From Sphingobium sp. Leaf26 (GTDB lineage: Bacteria; Pseudomonadota; Alphaproteobacteria; Sphingomonadales; Sphingomonadaceae): a DNA stretch of 64,000 bases. Below the pieces are notes generated by a model. The model made no database searches. It was not told where the DNA came from and saw only the letters and a program-made list of their open reading frames with translations. Position numbers and translations under genes: made by a program. Position 1 is the stretch's first letter; each line of letters begins with the position of its first letter. Where the stretch lies: assembly GCF_001421665.1 (NCBI RefSeq), contig NZ_LMKV01000007.1, positions 1-64,000 on the forward strand, given 5' to 3'. Shown piece by piece: positions 9,551 to 18,039 of the stretch.

Positions 9551-9657
9551 CAGGGGTCGAGCGGGATACCTTATCGCCCCGATCGCCATTTTTGCAGAAG
9601 CAGTGCGCTCTAATTACGGGGTCGCCACCCCGGCTCACCCAACCTATATAGGCGATC

Positions 9658-10179
9658 ATGTCGCCCATAATCCTCATGCTGCTCTTCATCGCCACGATCG
9701 CCGCCATGGAGGGATTTGCCTATGTGATGCACCGCTGGGTGATGCACGGCCCCGGCTGGTTCCTCCACGCCAGCCACCACCGCCCCCGGACCGGCTTTTT
9801 CGAGGCTAACGATCTCTATTTCGTGATCTTCGCCATGCCCTCCATCCTGCTGCTGCTGGGCGGTGTGCAATGGGGCTGGGGCAATTGGGCAACGGCGGTG
9901 GGCGCGGGCGTGGCCGCCTATGGCGCCATCTATCTCGGCTTCCACGATATCATCGTGCATCAGCGGGTGCGCAACCGCTATGTCGCCCGCTCCCGCTACA
10001 TGAAGCGCATCGTCCAGGCCCACCGCCTGCACCATGCTGTCGAAACAAAGGAAGGCACCGTCAGCTTCGGCTTTCTGGTCGCTCCCCACCCCACCGCCCT
10101 GAAACGCAAGCTGGCCGACCGCAACCGCCAAGGGGTGCGCGCCGCCAGAGGGCGGCGGGGTGTGGATGCGAAGATATGA
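9658..10179 (+). CDS. crtZ: Beta-carotene hydroxylase, CrtZ type
   Basis: A 173-residue membrane-bound di-iron hydroxylase that adds 3-hydroxyl groups to beta-ionone rings of carotenoids. The fatty-acid-hydroxylase histidine clusters are all visible: HRWVMHG, HASHH, HDIIVHQ and HRLHH. Hydrophobic helices lie between them (LMLLFIATIAAMEGF and the IYLGFHD region). The length is typical of CrtZ. It fits a pigmented sphingomonad making zeaxanthin or nostoxanthin. No other carotenoid genes are next to it. The basic tail (ARGRRG) lies past the conserved domain. Confidence 0.9.
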   Translation: MSPIILMLLFIATIAAMEGFAYVMHRWVMHGPGWFLHASHHRPRTGFFEANDLYFVIFAMPSILLLLGGVQWGWGNWATAVGAGVAAYGAIYLGFHDIIVHQRVRNRYVARSRYMKRIVQAHRLHHAVETKEGTVSFGFLVAPHPTALKRKLADRNRQGVRAARGRRGVDAKI

Positions 10180-10257
10180 TTTGGGTGATTAGGCGACACA
10201 CGCTTCCCCCTTCGAGGGAGGGGAGAAAACTGTCAGCTTCCGGTCGTTAGCTGCGCT

Positions 10258-11655
10258 TCAAGCCGGCAGCACAAGGCTGGCTTCCAGACCGCCTTCAGGA
10301 CGATTTTCCAGCCGTAGTTCGCCCTGATGTTCTGCCATGATCGCGCGGACGAGGGCAAGGCCCAAGCCCGCCCCGCCTGTCTCGCGGTTGCGGGAGCCTT
10401 CCAGACGGGTGAAGGGTTCGAGCATTTCCGCCATACGGTCCTGCGCGATGCCCGGGCCTTCGTCGGTGACGGCGATGCGGAGCGCGCCATCTTCATGCAG
10501 CACCTTCACATGGGCGCGGTCGCCATAGACGATGGCATTTTCGATGAGGTTGCGCAGCGCACGGCGGATCTGCCGCGGGCGGACGAAGGCGACGGCACGG
10601 TCGCTGTCGGCCAGATCGACGGGCGATCCCAGTTCGATGAAATCCTCCACAACTGCGTCGGCCAGTGCGGCAAGATCGACCTTCTGCGCCGCTTCCGTAC
10701 TGCGGCCCGCGCGAGCGAGTGAGAGGATATCCTCCAGCATGCGGTTCATTTCATCGATCGTCTCGGACATGCGGACGCGCTCGGCTTCATCCTCGACCGA
10801 TTCGGTGCGGACCCGCAGCGAGGCGAGCGGGGTGCGCAGGTCGTGGCCGATCGCACCCAACATCCGGTCCTTTTCATCCAGCATGGCGATGATGCGCGCG
10901 CGCATGGCGTTGAAAGCCAGGGTGAGGTCACGCACGTCGCCGGGACCGCGTTCGTCCACCGGATCGGCGGCACCGGTACGGGCAAATTGCTGGGCGGACC
11001 CGGTGAGTTGCTTGAGCGGCCGGGCAAGACGGCTGCCGACCCAGAGCAAGGGCAGCAGGACGATGCCATAGAGGATCAGCGTCTGGCCGATCAGCCAGCC
11101 GCCAAAGCGCGGTGAGCGATTGCCGATGCGCGCCTCCGTCGTCACCCATCTACCCGGTTTATATTCGACCGCCAGGCTGAGGCGACCGACGCGCCGGTCG
11201 CGCATGGTTTCACCCGTTGCGCGGCTGCGTATCTGTTCCCAGCGGCGCATGGGCATGACACGGCTGTCCTCCGCCGCCGCGACCGAATGGACGGTGAGGC
11301 CGATATCGTCGAACATCGCTTCCGCCCGCGCCTGTACGTCGGGGCGCGCCCTGCCCTCCAGCACGGGGCGGGTCGTGGTAAATTCAACATTGCGCCGGTC
11401 GGGCCGTTCGCGACCCGCTTCGCGCAGGGCCGGCTCAAGCGGGCGATCCGGGCGATCGGGCCGGCGATCGGCACGGGCATCCAGCGCGTTGATGACACGA
11501 TAGACGACCGGTGCGGTCTGGCTGGTCAAGTCGACCCTGTTGCGTTCACGCAGCAACAGGCCGAAATTGATCGCCTGCGCCACGAACAGCGCGATGGCGA
11601 TCAGGATGATGATCTGACCGACCAGGCTTTGCGGCCAAAGACGAAGCCGCCTCAC
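10258..11655 (-). CDS. Sensor histidine kinase (OmpR-partner type)
   Basis: A membrane kinase of 465 residues that should phosphorylate the regulator encoded just upstream. It has an N-terminal helix (IIILIAIALFVAQAINFGLL), a ~130-residue periplasmic domain rich in Arg, a second helix near GIVLLPLLWVGSRLARPL, HAMP, the dimerisation helix with phospho-acceptor His in GHDLRTPLASLRVR, and an ATPase with an N-box (RNLIENAIVYG) and G-boxes (DEGPGI, GGAGLGLALV). The GTG at 11655 is chosen because it overlaps the regulator's stop by GTGA; an ATG 42 bases further upstream lies inside the regulator gene. The arrangement with an EF-hand protein suggests a cation or envelope signal, but this is inference. 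Confidence 0.88.
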   Translation of the reverse strand: MRRLRLWPQSLVGQIIILIAIALFVAQAINFGLLLRERNRVDLTSQTAPVVYRVINALDARADRRPDRPDRPLEPALREAGRERPDRRNVEFTTTRPVLEGRARPDVQARAEAMFDDIGLTVHSVAAAEDSRVMPMRRWEQIRSRATGETMRDRRVGRLSLAVEYKPGRWVTTEARIGNRSPRFGGWLIGQTLILYGIVLLPLLWVGSRLARPLKQLTGSAQQFARTGAADPVDERGPGDVRDLTLAFNAMRARIIAMLDEKDRMLGAIGHDLRTPLASLRVRTESVEDEAERVRMSETIDEMNRMLEDILSLARAGRSTEAAQKVDLAALADAVVEDFIELGSPVDLADSDRAVAFVRPRQIRRALRNLIENAIVYGDRAHVKVLHEDGALRIAVTDEGPGIAQDRMAEMLEPFTRLEGSRNRETGGAGLGLALVRAIMAEHQGELRLENRPEGGLEASLVLPA

Positions 11656-12371
11656 AGTTTTCGGACTTCGGCCGACAGGGTGTAGCCCCCGCCCCATACG
11701 GTCTTGATCAGCGTTGGGTTTTTGGGGTCCGGCTCGATCTTCTTACGCAGGCGGCTGATCTGGTTGTCGATTGCGCGGTCGAAGGCATTAGCCTCGCGGC
11801 CCTGGGTGATGTCGAGCAGTTGGTCGCGGCTGAGTACGCTATTGGGCCGGGTGGCGAAGGCCAGCATCAGATTATACTCGGCGGTGGACAGCGGCAGCGA
11901 GACGCCCTCGCTGTCCACCAGCGTGCGTTCCTGCGTCTTGAGCAGCCAACCGGCGAAGCTGTAATTCGCGCCATCGGGCGCGGTGACGCGCTGGCCGCCG
12001 GTGGCGACGCGGCGGAAGATCACCTTGATCCGGGCGACCAGTTCGCGCGGGGAAAAGGGTTTGAGCACATAATCGTCGGCACCCATTTCGAGGCCGACGA
12101 TCCGGTCCGTTTCCTCTGTGCGGGCGGTGAGCAGGATGACGGGAATTTCGCTCGTCTCGCGGATGTGGCGGCAGAGCGAGAGGCCGTCTTCCCCCGGCAT
12201 CATGATGTCGAGGATGACGAGGTCGATCGCATTGGCGTTGAGCCGCACCCGCGCTTCGGCAGCGCTTTCCACGGCGGTGACGCGAAAGCCGTTGCGCGCG
12301 AGATATTGCGCCAGCGGTTCGCGGATCGAACGCTCGTCGTCGACGAGCAGGAGATGGGGTCGTTCGCTCAT
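11652..12371 (-). CDS. OmpR-family response regulator
   Basis: A 239-residue DNA-binding regulator. The receiver domain shows the acidic pair (LLVDDE), the phospho-acceptor Asp in VILDIMMPGEDG, the T in LLTART and the Lys in VLKPFSPREL. The C-terminal winged helix (about residues 140-235) contains the expected SRDQLLDITQGR and the VWGGGYTL hairpin. It is coupled to the kinase by GTGA overlap and lies 120 bp after an EF-hand protein gene read in the same direction, with a strong hairpin between them. Target genes are unknown. Confidence 0.92.
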   Translation of the reverse strand: MSERPHLLLVDDERSIREPLAQYLARNGFRVTAVESAAEARVRLNANAIDLVILDIMMPGEDGLSLCRHIRETSEIPVILLTARTEETDRIVGLEMGADDYVLKPFSPRELVARIKVIFRRVATGGQRVTAPDGANYSFAGWLLKTQERTLVDSEGVSLPLSTAEYNLMLAFATRPNSVLSRDQLLDITQGREANAFDRAIDNQISRLRKKIEPDPKNPTLIKTVWGGGYTLSAEVRKL

Positions 12372-12446
12372 CGTGCCTGTCTGTCATGGCTGGAGAAAGG
12401 TTGGAAGAGCGAAGCTGAGGGGAGCAGCCCCGCCCTTCCAAGGGTT

Positions 12447-12479
12447 CGGCACGGCGCCAGGGGAGGAACGCCGTGCCGG
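12447..12479 (-). promoter_or_regulatory. Intercistronic hairpin between EF-hand and response-regulator genes
   Basis: CGGCACGGCG and CGCCGTGCCG form a perfect 10-bp stem with a 13-base loop. No T-run follows on either strand, so it is more likely a processing, stability or attenuation element than a complete terminator. It would let the EF-hand gene be expressed above the two-component genes from one transcript. Confidence 0.5.
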
Positions 12480-12490
12480 GATGCAGTGCG

Positions 12491-13147
12491 TCAGTCGGCC
12501 GGAGGGGGCGGCGGGGCGTCATGGCCCGGACCGCGCTTGCCCATGGGGCCGCGCATTTGCGGACGAGCGGCCTTCAGTTCGTCGGCGGTGACGAAGCCAT
12601 CCTTGTTGGTATCAGCCTTGTCGAACATGGCGAGTGGGCCAGCCATAAACTCGGCCTTGGTAGCAGTGCCGTCCTTGTTCGCGTTGCCGAAGCCGGGACC
12701 GCCGCGCATCATCATGCCGCCACGACCGGGGCCGCGATGGCCGCCCTTGCCCCAGCGGTGCCGGTCGGGCTTGCCAGCTTCGTCACGCTTGTCGGCGCGA
12801 GCCTGATGACCGGCGGTGAATTCGGCTTTGCTGATCTGGCCATTCTTGTCGGTATCAAGGGCGACGAACCGTTCATCCAGGCGCTGCTGGCGGCGCAGGT
12901 CCCGATCCTTCGGCGTCAGCTGGCCGTCGCGATCGACGTCCATCTTCGCGAAACGGGCTTCCAGCCCCGCGGTCAGTTCCGCCTTGCTGATCTTGCCGTC
13001 CTTATTGCTGTCGGCCATCGCCATCAGGCCACCGCGCGGGCCGGGGCCACCGTCGGTGCCGGGCTGGGCGTAGGCCAAGTGGGTAGCCGCGAGGCCGCCG
13101 ACGAATAGCGATCCAACCGCAACGGTAGTGAAGAATTTGCGAAGCAT
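12491..13147 (-). CDS. Secreted EF-hand calcium-binding protein
   Basis: A 218-residue protein with a signal peptide (through THLAYAQ). At least four EF-hand loops can be read: DSNKDGKISKAE, DVDRDGQLTPKD, DTDKNGQISKAE and DTNKDGFVTADE, each with acidic residues at the calcium positions. A degenerate fifth (NANKDGTATKAE) starts with Asn. The stretch between the third and fourth loops is rich in Gly, His and Arg, with a run of Met (RGGMMMRGG), which could bind another metal. The tail ends in a Pro run. The gene is upstream of and co-directional with the two-component pair, suggesting a periplasmic calcium or metal buffer linked to that system. Exact role unknown. Confidence 0.85.
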   Translation of the reverse strand: MLRKFFTTVAVGSLFVGGLAATHLAYAQPGTDGGPGPRGGLMAMADSNKDGKISKAELTAGLEARFAKMDVDRDGQLTPKDRDLRRQQRLDERFVALDTDKNGQISKAEFTAGHQARADKRDEAGKPDRHRWGKGGHRGPGRGGMMMRGGPGFGNANKDGTATKAEFMAGPLAMFDKADTNKDGFVTADELKAARPQMRGPMGKRGPGHDAPPPPPAD

Positions 13148-13268
13148 CTCTGTCTTCCTTCTTGGGTCTTGCTGAACGGCGGTTCGCCGTCCTTGAAACC
13201 GTTTATGAAGGCCAGTTGTCCCTTAGATATGTCAGGTCAGCGGACAAAATGTCGCAATTTGTATCTTT

Positions 13269-13922
13269 TCAGCCGGCGATGATCGCCCGCGCCCGACTAG
13301 TCGCGGCCTGAGTATCGACCGCCAGTTTCTTCACTTCCGACGCGACGACGGAAAAGCCGCGTCCGGCGTCACCGGCACGGGCAGCCTCGATCGAAGCGTT
13401 AAGGGCGAGCAGGTTGGTCTGGCGCGCGATGCCGTCGATGGCATCCACGATGCTGCTGACTTCACCCAGCACATGCTCGACCACGCTGCGACGATCGCTT
13501 TCCTGCTGACGCAAACGCTGTTCCGCCTCCTCCCGCGCGGCGATGGCGCGATATTCGGCACTGATATCGTTGGCGAATTTAATCACACCGGTCTGGGTGC
13601 CGTCAGGCCCGATAATGGGATTATAGCTGCCCCTGATCCAGACCTGCTGCCCGCGCGCGTCCCGCCGGCCATAGGCACCCGTGTCGAAATGGCCAGACAG
13701 GAGGTGCTGCCAAAAGAGCGCATAGTCGCGCGACCGGGCATAGTCGGCATCGCAGAAGATGCTGTGATGCCGGCCCTGCACCTCGTCAAAGCGATAGCCG
13801 AACAACGCCAGAAAATTATCATTAGCGCCTGTTACGCGGCAATCGCGATCGAACGTGACGATCGCCGTCGAGCGATCCATCGCCCGAAAGATCGTGGCGG
13901 CTTCCAGTTCAGGCCCGTGCAC
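13269..13922 (-). CDS. Soluble PAS domain protein with minimal MCP signalling tip
   Basis: A 217-residue cytoplasmic protein without membrane helices. Residues ~10-125 form a PAS domain with a PAC segment ([21 protein letters not shown]), resembling Aer-type sensors. Residues ~145-215 contain only the conserved hairpin tip of chemoreceptors ([24 protein letters not shown]). The long methylation helices are absent, so the signalling domain is far shorter than in ordinary receptors. The start is GTG at 13922 with GGAG seven bases upstream; both lie in a strong hairpin. It follows argG on the same strand. It may feed a CheA-like kinase, but no chemotaxis genes are in the window. Confidence 0.82.
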   Translation of the reverse strand: MHGPELEAATIFRAMDRSTAIVTFDRDCRVTGANDNFLALFGYRFDEVQGRHHSIFCDADYARSRDYALFWQHLLSGHFDTGAYGRRDARGQQVWIRGSYNPIIGPDGTQTGVIKFANDISAEYRAIAAREEAEQRLRQQESDRRSVVEHVLGEVSSIVDAIDGIARQTNLLALNASIEAARAGDAGRGFSVVASEVKKLAVDTQAATSRARAIIAG

Positions 13923-13954
13923 AGCATAACTCCATCATGGAGCCTATGCTGTGC
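13919..13954 (-). promoter_or_regulatory. Hairpin burying the start of the PAS-MCP gene
   Basis: In the minus-strand RNA, GCACAGCAUA (5' arm) pairs with UAUGCUGUGC, and an inner CUCCA-UGA-UGGAG stem closes the loop, interrupted only by GG opposite U. The ribosome-binding GGAG and the GTG start codon both sit in the 3' arm. There is no T-run, so it is not a standard terminator for argG. It could control translation. Confidence 0.6.
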
Positions 13955-13999
13955 AAAGATTAACCTGTCGATAACCCCGGAAGGGAAGCCGCGACTTGA

Positions 14000-15217
14000 T
14001 CAGCGGTCGCGGCGGCCCAGCAAACGCAAGCGCAGCGCGTTCAGCTTGATGAAGCCCGCCGCGTCGCGCTGGTCATAGGCGCCCGCGTCATCCTCGAATG
14101 TGACGACCTTTTCGCTGTAGAGCGAGTAAGGCGACTTGCGGCCGACGACATAGACGCCGCCCTTGTACAGCTTCAGGCGAACGGTGCCCGTCACCTTTTC
14201 CTGGCTATGGTCGATCGCGGCCTGAAGCATTTCGCGCTCCGGCGAGAACCAGAAGCCGTTATAGATCAGCTCGGCATATTTGGGAGCGAGTTCGTCTTTC
14301 AGATGCGCGGCGCCACGGTCGAGCGTGAGTTGCTCGATGCCGCGATGGGCGAGGTGATAGATGGTGCCGCCCGGCGTTTCATACATGCCGCGCGACTTCA
14401 TGCCCACGAACCGGTTTTCGACCAGATCGAGTCGGCCGATGCCATGTTTGCGGCCATATTCGTTGAGCGTTTCGAGCAGGGTCGCCGGCGACATGCCGAC
14501 GCCGTTGATCGCGACGCCATCGCCCCGTTCGAAATCGACGGTGATATATTCGGGCGCGTCGGGCGCGTCTTCCGGGTTCACTGTGCGCGAATAGACATAG
14601 TCCGGGGTTTCTTCCCACGGATTTTCCAGCACTTTGCCTTCCGATGAAGTGTGCAGCATGTTCGCGTCGGTCGAGAAGGGGCTTTCGCCACGCTTGTCGC
14701 GCGGGATCGGGATCTGATGCTTTTCCGCGAACTCGATCAGCTTGGTGCGGCTGGCCAGATCCCATTCGCGCCAGGGCGCGATCACCTTGATATCGGGGGC
14801 CAGGCCATAATAGCCCAGTTCGAAGCGGACCTGGTCATTGCCCTTGCCGGTCGCGCCATGGCTGACGGCGTCGGCGCCCAGCATCTTGGCGATTTCGATC
14901 TGGCGCTTGGCGATCAGCGGACGGGCGATCGAGGTACCGAGCAGGTAGAGGCCTTCATAGAGCGCATTGGAGCGCATCATCGGGAAGACATAATCCTTCA
15001 CGAACTCCTCGCGCAGATCGTCGATGAAGATATGTTCTTCCTTGACGCCCATCAGGCGGGCCTTGGCACGGGCCGGCTCCAGTTCCTCGCCCTGGCCGAG
15101 ATCAGCGGTGAATGTCACCACTTCGCATTGATAGGTCTGCTGGAGCCATTTCAGGATCACGCTGGTGTCGAGACCACCGGAAAAGGCAAGGACGATGCGG
15201 TTGATCTTCTCTGACAT
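14000..15217 (-). CDS. argG: Argininosuccinate synthase
   Basis: A 405-residue cytosolic enzyme that joins citrulline and aspartate using ATP to make argininosuccinate, the penultimate step of arginine synthesis. The ATP-binding P-loop-like motif [16 protein letters not shown] is near the N-terminus. The conserved [15 protein letters not shown] and [21 protein letters not shown] regions follow, and the length matches the family. It is a single gene with no other arginine genes adjacent. The PAS-MCP gene follows 77 bp downstream on the same strand. Confidence 0.97.
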   Translation of the reverse strand: MSEKINRIVLAFSGGLDTSVILKWLQQTYQCEVVTFTADLGQGEELEPARAKARLMGVKEEHIFIDDLREEFVKDYVFPMMRSNALYEGLYLLGTSIARPLIAKRQIEIAKMLGADAVSHGATGKGNDQVRFELGYYGLAPDIKVIAPWREWDLASRTKLIEFAEKHQIPIPRDKRGESPFSTDANMLHTSSEGKVLENPWEETPDYVYSRTVNPEDAPDAPEYITVDFERGDGVAINGVGMSPATLLETLNEYGRKHGIGRLDLVENRFVGMKSRGMYETPGGTIYHLAHRGIEQLTLDRGAAHLKDELAPKYAELIYNGFWFSPEREMLQAAIDHSQEKVTGTVRLKLYKGGVYVVGRKSPYSLYSEKVVTFEDDAGAYDQRDAAGFIKLNALRLRLLGRRDR

Positions 15218-15308
15218 GGCTGGGCGATTCTTCCGTTAGCAAGGCGCGGTAATGACCGGCGCGCCGGTAACAGCCGATCGCCCAAAGCGCAACATAAGCC
15301 GCTCAGGA

Positions 15309-15344
15309 AAAGGGACGGAGAGCCGAGTGGTTCTCCGTCCCTTT
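15309..15344 (-). terminator. Rho-independent terminator after the Pro-rich membrane protein
   Basis: A perfect 13-bp stem (AAAGGGACGGAGA with TCTCCGTCCCTTT) around a 10-base loop, with A and T runs at its feet. On the minus strand it ends transcripts leaving the gene at 15362, before argG. Confidence 0.85.
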
Positions 15345-15361
15345 CAAGGATGGTTTACGCC

Positions 15362-16369
15362 TTACTTGGCGGGACGCGGGCGCAGGAAGCCCGACGAAGC
15401 CCGATCACTGCCAAAACGATAGACGGTCTGGCTGCGATCGGCAGCCGGGACGGTCGCGGGCTCGGCATAGGTCGCCTGCGGCACGGGCGGCGCGACCGAG
15501 GCCGCTCCACGCTGCGCGATAAGATATTGCGCGCGACGCAGACGCTTGGTGCGGGTGCGGAACGGGTTTGACGCGCTGGGCGCTTCGGCAACCATCGCTT
15601 CCAGCGTGGCGTCTTCACCAAAGCGCGGGCTGGCCATTGTGGGGCGCGCGGCAACCGGCACAGCCATGGCCGGCATCGGGGCCACAGGAACAGGCACGGG
15701 TTCATAGTTAGGCGCGATTACGTCTTCCTCATCCGGACGGCGACGGCGGACCAGCGCGGCGCCGCCCAGACCCAGCAGGAGCAGAGCGCCACCACCGAGC
15801 GCCCAGAACAGCGCCTGATCGGTCCGCGCTGCGACCGAATCAACTGATGCGGCGATTGGCACCGATGCAGCTTCGGGCACTGGCTGGACCATCGGTGTGG
15901 CCGGTAGCGTCGCTGGGGCTGATTCGGGCCTTATTGCAGCGGCGACCGGCGCTGGCGCGGCAGCGCGGAGTGCAGGCGACGGACGTGCCGCAGTGGGCAC
16001 CGAAGCGGCACGTTGCGCCGTGCGCGGCGCGGTTGCGTCAGGCGACGCCTTTTCCGCTTCGGCAGCGGCAGTCGCGGCGGCGATACGCTCGTCGATCGAC
16101 GGGGTCGCCTGCACCACAGGCTGGCCGGGCGTGAACTGCATGGCGGGCTTCGAGGCGGCAGGCTCCGTTGGGGCGGCCATCCTCGATGTAGCTGGCGCTG
16201 TTGGAGGCATGGGCGCGGCGGCAGGCGCGGCATCCGGTACCATGATCGGTGCGGCCGGTGCCGCGACAGGCACATCAATGGCCTGAGCCAGCAGCGGGGT
16301 GGCGGTCAAAGCCAGAACAGCGGCAATCGCGGCCCTGGCGGGGCGGTTTGTGCGAATATTTCCAGTCAT
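15362..16369 (-). CDS. Pro/Ala-rich single-pass membrane protein
   Basis: A 335-residue protein that I do not recognise by function. It begins with a signal-like helix (AAIAAVLALTATPLLAQA) and continues with ~170 residues rich in Pro, Ala, Thr and Met. A transmembrane helix (ALFWALGGGALLLLGLGGAALV) is followed by RRRRPDEED and a Pro/Val-rich cytoplasmic-side tail. The plan matches the protein at 3748-5055, although the C-terminal parts differ. A short EF-like acidic segment or enzyme motif is not seen. The upstream 180 bp are AT-rich and probably hold its promoter. Confidence 0.72.
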   Translation of the reverse strand: MTGNIRTNRPARAAIAAVLALTATPLLAQAIDVPVAAPAAPIMVPDAAPAAAPMPPTAPATSRMAAPTEPAASKPAMQFTPGQPVVQATPSIDERIAAATAAAEAEKASPDATAPRTAQRAASVPTAARPSPALRAAAPAPVAAAIRPESAPATLPATPMVQPVPEAASVPIAASVDSVAARTDQALFWALGGGALLLLGLGGAALVRRRRPDEEDVIAPNYEPVPVPVAPMPAMAVPVAARPTMASPRFGEDATLEAMVAEAPSASNPFRTRTKRLRRAQYLIAQRGAASVAPPVPQATYAEPATVPAADRSQTVYRFGSDRASSGFLRPRPAK

Positions 16370-16548
16370 AGTGATCGGTCAACGACCGAATTCGCGATTC
16401 AACGCAAAGCCAGGGTCAGAATCGCGACGAATTGTTATGGAGGAACGTCAAGATGATGAAGATGAATATTCGTTCACTTTAACATGAACGCAAAATTTAC
16501 AGAATTTGATGAAGTCATCACTTCTTCATGGAGGAAATAGAATCAATT

Positions 16549-16737
16549 TTACTTGTCCTCGCCGCGATCTCGTCTGGCCCCGTCCAGCAGGGCCATGTGG
16601 CGCTGCTTTTCCATATCGTCTGCGTGCCGCTGCGCTTTGGTCCGGCCAAAGCGGGCGCGATTTTCTTCGGCAAGTTTCGCCTTGTCGGTCCGCGCCTTTG
16701 TTTTGCGCACCTGACGCAGATTGACGATGTCGGTCAT
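16549..16737 (-). CDS. DUF4169 family small protein
   Basis: A 62-residue, highly charged helical protein: MTDIVNLRQVRKTKAR at the start, then NRARFGRTKAQR, and a C-terminal LLDGARRDRGEDK. The opening and the R-x-x-FGRTKA core are typical of DUF4169, a small family common in alphaproteobacteria with no known function. ATG 16737 is chosen because the family starts there; in-frame extension upstream lacks similarity. It is divergent from the LacI regulator. Confidence 0.8.
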   Translation of the reverse strand: MTDIVNLRQVRKTKARTDKAKLAEENRARFGRTKAQRHADDMEKQRHMALLDGARRDRGEDK

Positions 16738-16853
16738 GATCGGCTCCTTGTCGCGCCCTGTCCATCGACAGCCGCAGCACGACCATAATCTTCCGCCCCG
16801 CCTGTTGCCAATGCCTCTTGCCAACCCCTATCGGCTGTCGCCATGGTTTATCC

Positions 16854-17852
16854 ATGACCAGTATCCACGACGTTGCAGCGCTCGCCCAGGTTTCGATCAA
16901 GACGGTATCGCGCGTCGTCAACAAGGCCCCCAATGTCAGCCCCGAACTTAAAACGCGGGTGGATGAGGCGATCAGGCAGCTGGGCTATCGCCCCAACCAG
17001 TCGGCGCGGCGGCTGGCAGGAGGCAAGTCGTTCATGATCGCCTTCCTCTACAACAACCCCGCGCCCGGCTATGTCAGCCGCATCCAGATCGGCGCGGCCT
17101 GGCGTTGTCGGGAACTGGGCTATCATCTGGTGGTGGAGCCGATCTCGATCGGTGGCGAGGAACGCTATGAAGTGCTGGAGCGGCTGGTCGGGGCGCTGCG
17201 GCCCGACGGCGTGCTGCTGGTGCCGCCGCTGTCGGACGATGAGGGCCTGCTGGCGCGGCTGGCGGAGATGAAGCTGCCCAGCGCCCGGATCGCCGGGTCG
17301 GTGACCGCGGCGAGCTTCACGATTCATACGCCCGAACGCGCGGCGGGGCGAATGGTCGCCGACCATCTGATTGCACTGGGCCATCATCGCATCGGGGTCA
17401 TCACCCCGCCCTCCAACCACCGCGCGGCGCTGCGCCGGGTGGAAGGGTTCCGCGACGGGCTGGCGGCGGCAGGCATCGCCGTCGATGAAAGCCTGTTCGT
17501 GGAGGGACGGTTCGATTTCACGTCGGGCATAGAGGCAGGCGAGGCGCTGTTGGCGCTGCCCCAGCCGCCAAGCGCCGTCTTCGCGACCAACGACGAAATG
17601 GCGCTTGGGGTATTGACGCTAGCCCATCGTATCGGCCTTCGCGTGCCGGAGGATCTGTCGGTGACGGGTTTCGACGATACGACCGCCAGCCTGACATCCT
17701 GGCCGCCGCTGACCACGGTGCGCCAGCCTTTGGAGGATATGGGCCGCTCCGTGATCGACGCCCTGGCCAACGGCCCGACCGACGCGCCGGAATTTCTGTT
17801 CACGCTGATCGAGCGGGGCAGTTCGGGACCGCCGGCGGGGGATGCTGGATAG
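16854..17852 (+). CDS. LacI family transcriptional regulator
   Basis: A 332-residue repressor. The N-terminal helix-turn-helix and hinge read TSIHDVAALAQVSIKTVSRVVN and YRPNQSARRLAGG, as in LacI/GalR proteins. The rest is a periplasmic-binding-like sugar-sensing domain ending VRQPLEDMGR. ATG 16854 puts the helix-turn-helix at residue 2, as is usual; a start 36 bases earlier is possible but adds no conserved sequence. No sugar-use operon is adjacent, so the effector cannot be inferred. Its stop is only 3 bp from the 3' end of a tRNA gene on the opposite strand. Confidence 0.9.
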   Translation: MTSIHDVAALAQVSIKTVSRVVNKAPNVSPELKTRVDEAIRQLGYRPNQSARRLAGGKSFMIAFLYNNPAPGYVSRIQIGAAWRCRELGYHLVVEPISIGGEERYEVLERLVGALRPDGVLLVPPLSDDEGLLARLAEMKLPSARIAGSVTAASFTIHTPERAAGRMVADHLIALGHHRIGVITPPSNHRAALRRVEGFRDGLAAAGIAVDESLFVEGRFDFTSGIEAGEALLALPQPPSAVFATNDEMALGVLTLAHRIGLRVPEDLSVTGFDDTTASLTSWPPLTTVRQPLEDMGRSVIDALANGPTDAPEFLFTLIERGSSGPPAGDAG

Positions 17853-17855
17853 CGC

Positions 17856-17929
17856 TGGAGCGGGTAGCGGGGATCGAACCCGCATCACAAGCTTGGAAGG
17901 CTAGTGCTCTACCATTGAGCTATACCCGC
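17856..17929 (-). tRNA. tRNA-Gly (anticodon TCC)
   Basis: A 74-base cloverleaf with CCA encoded. The acceptor GCGGGTA pairs with TACCCGC, the D-arm contains AGCTCAATGGTAGAGC, the anticodon loop CTTCCAA gives TCC, and the T-arm contains GGTTCGATCCC. Confidence 0.96.
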
Positions 17930-18039
17930 CCGGCAGGAGAGCGCCCTGCCATTATCGGGTAGCGCTCGTCAACCATGATTGCGTCGCAAGGCGAAGATCG
18001 CCCCTTAACCGCCTGCATCATTTGTTCTATCACCCGATT

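Noticed and set aside
13919..13954. Hairpin considered as the argG terminator
   Set aside because: No T-run follows on the minus strand and it overlaps the next gene's start signals; kept as a possible translation control element.
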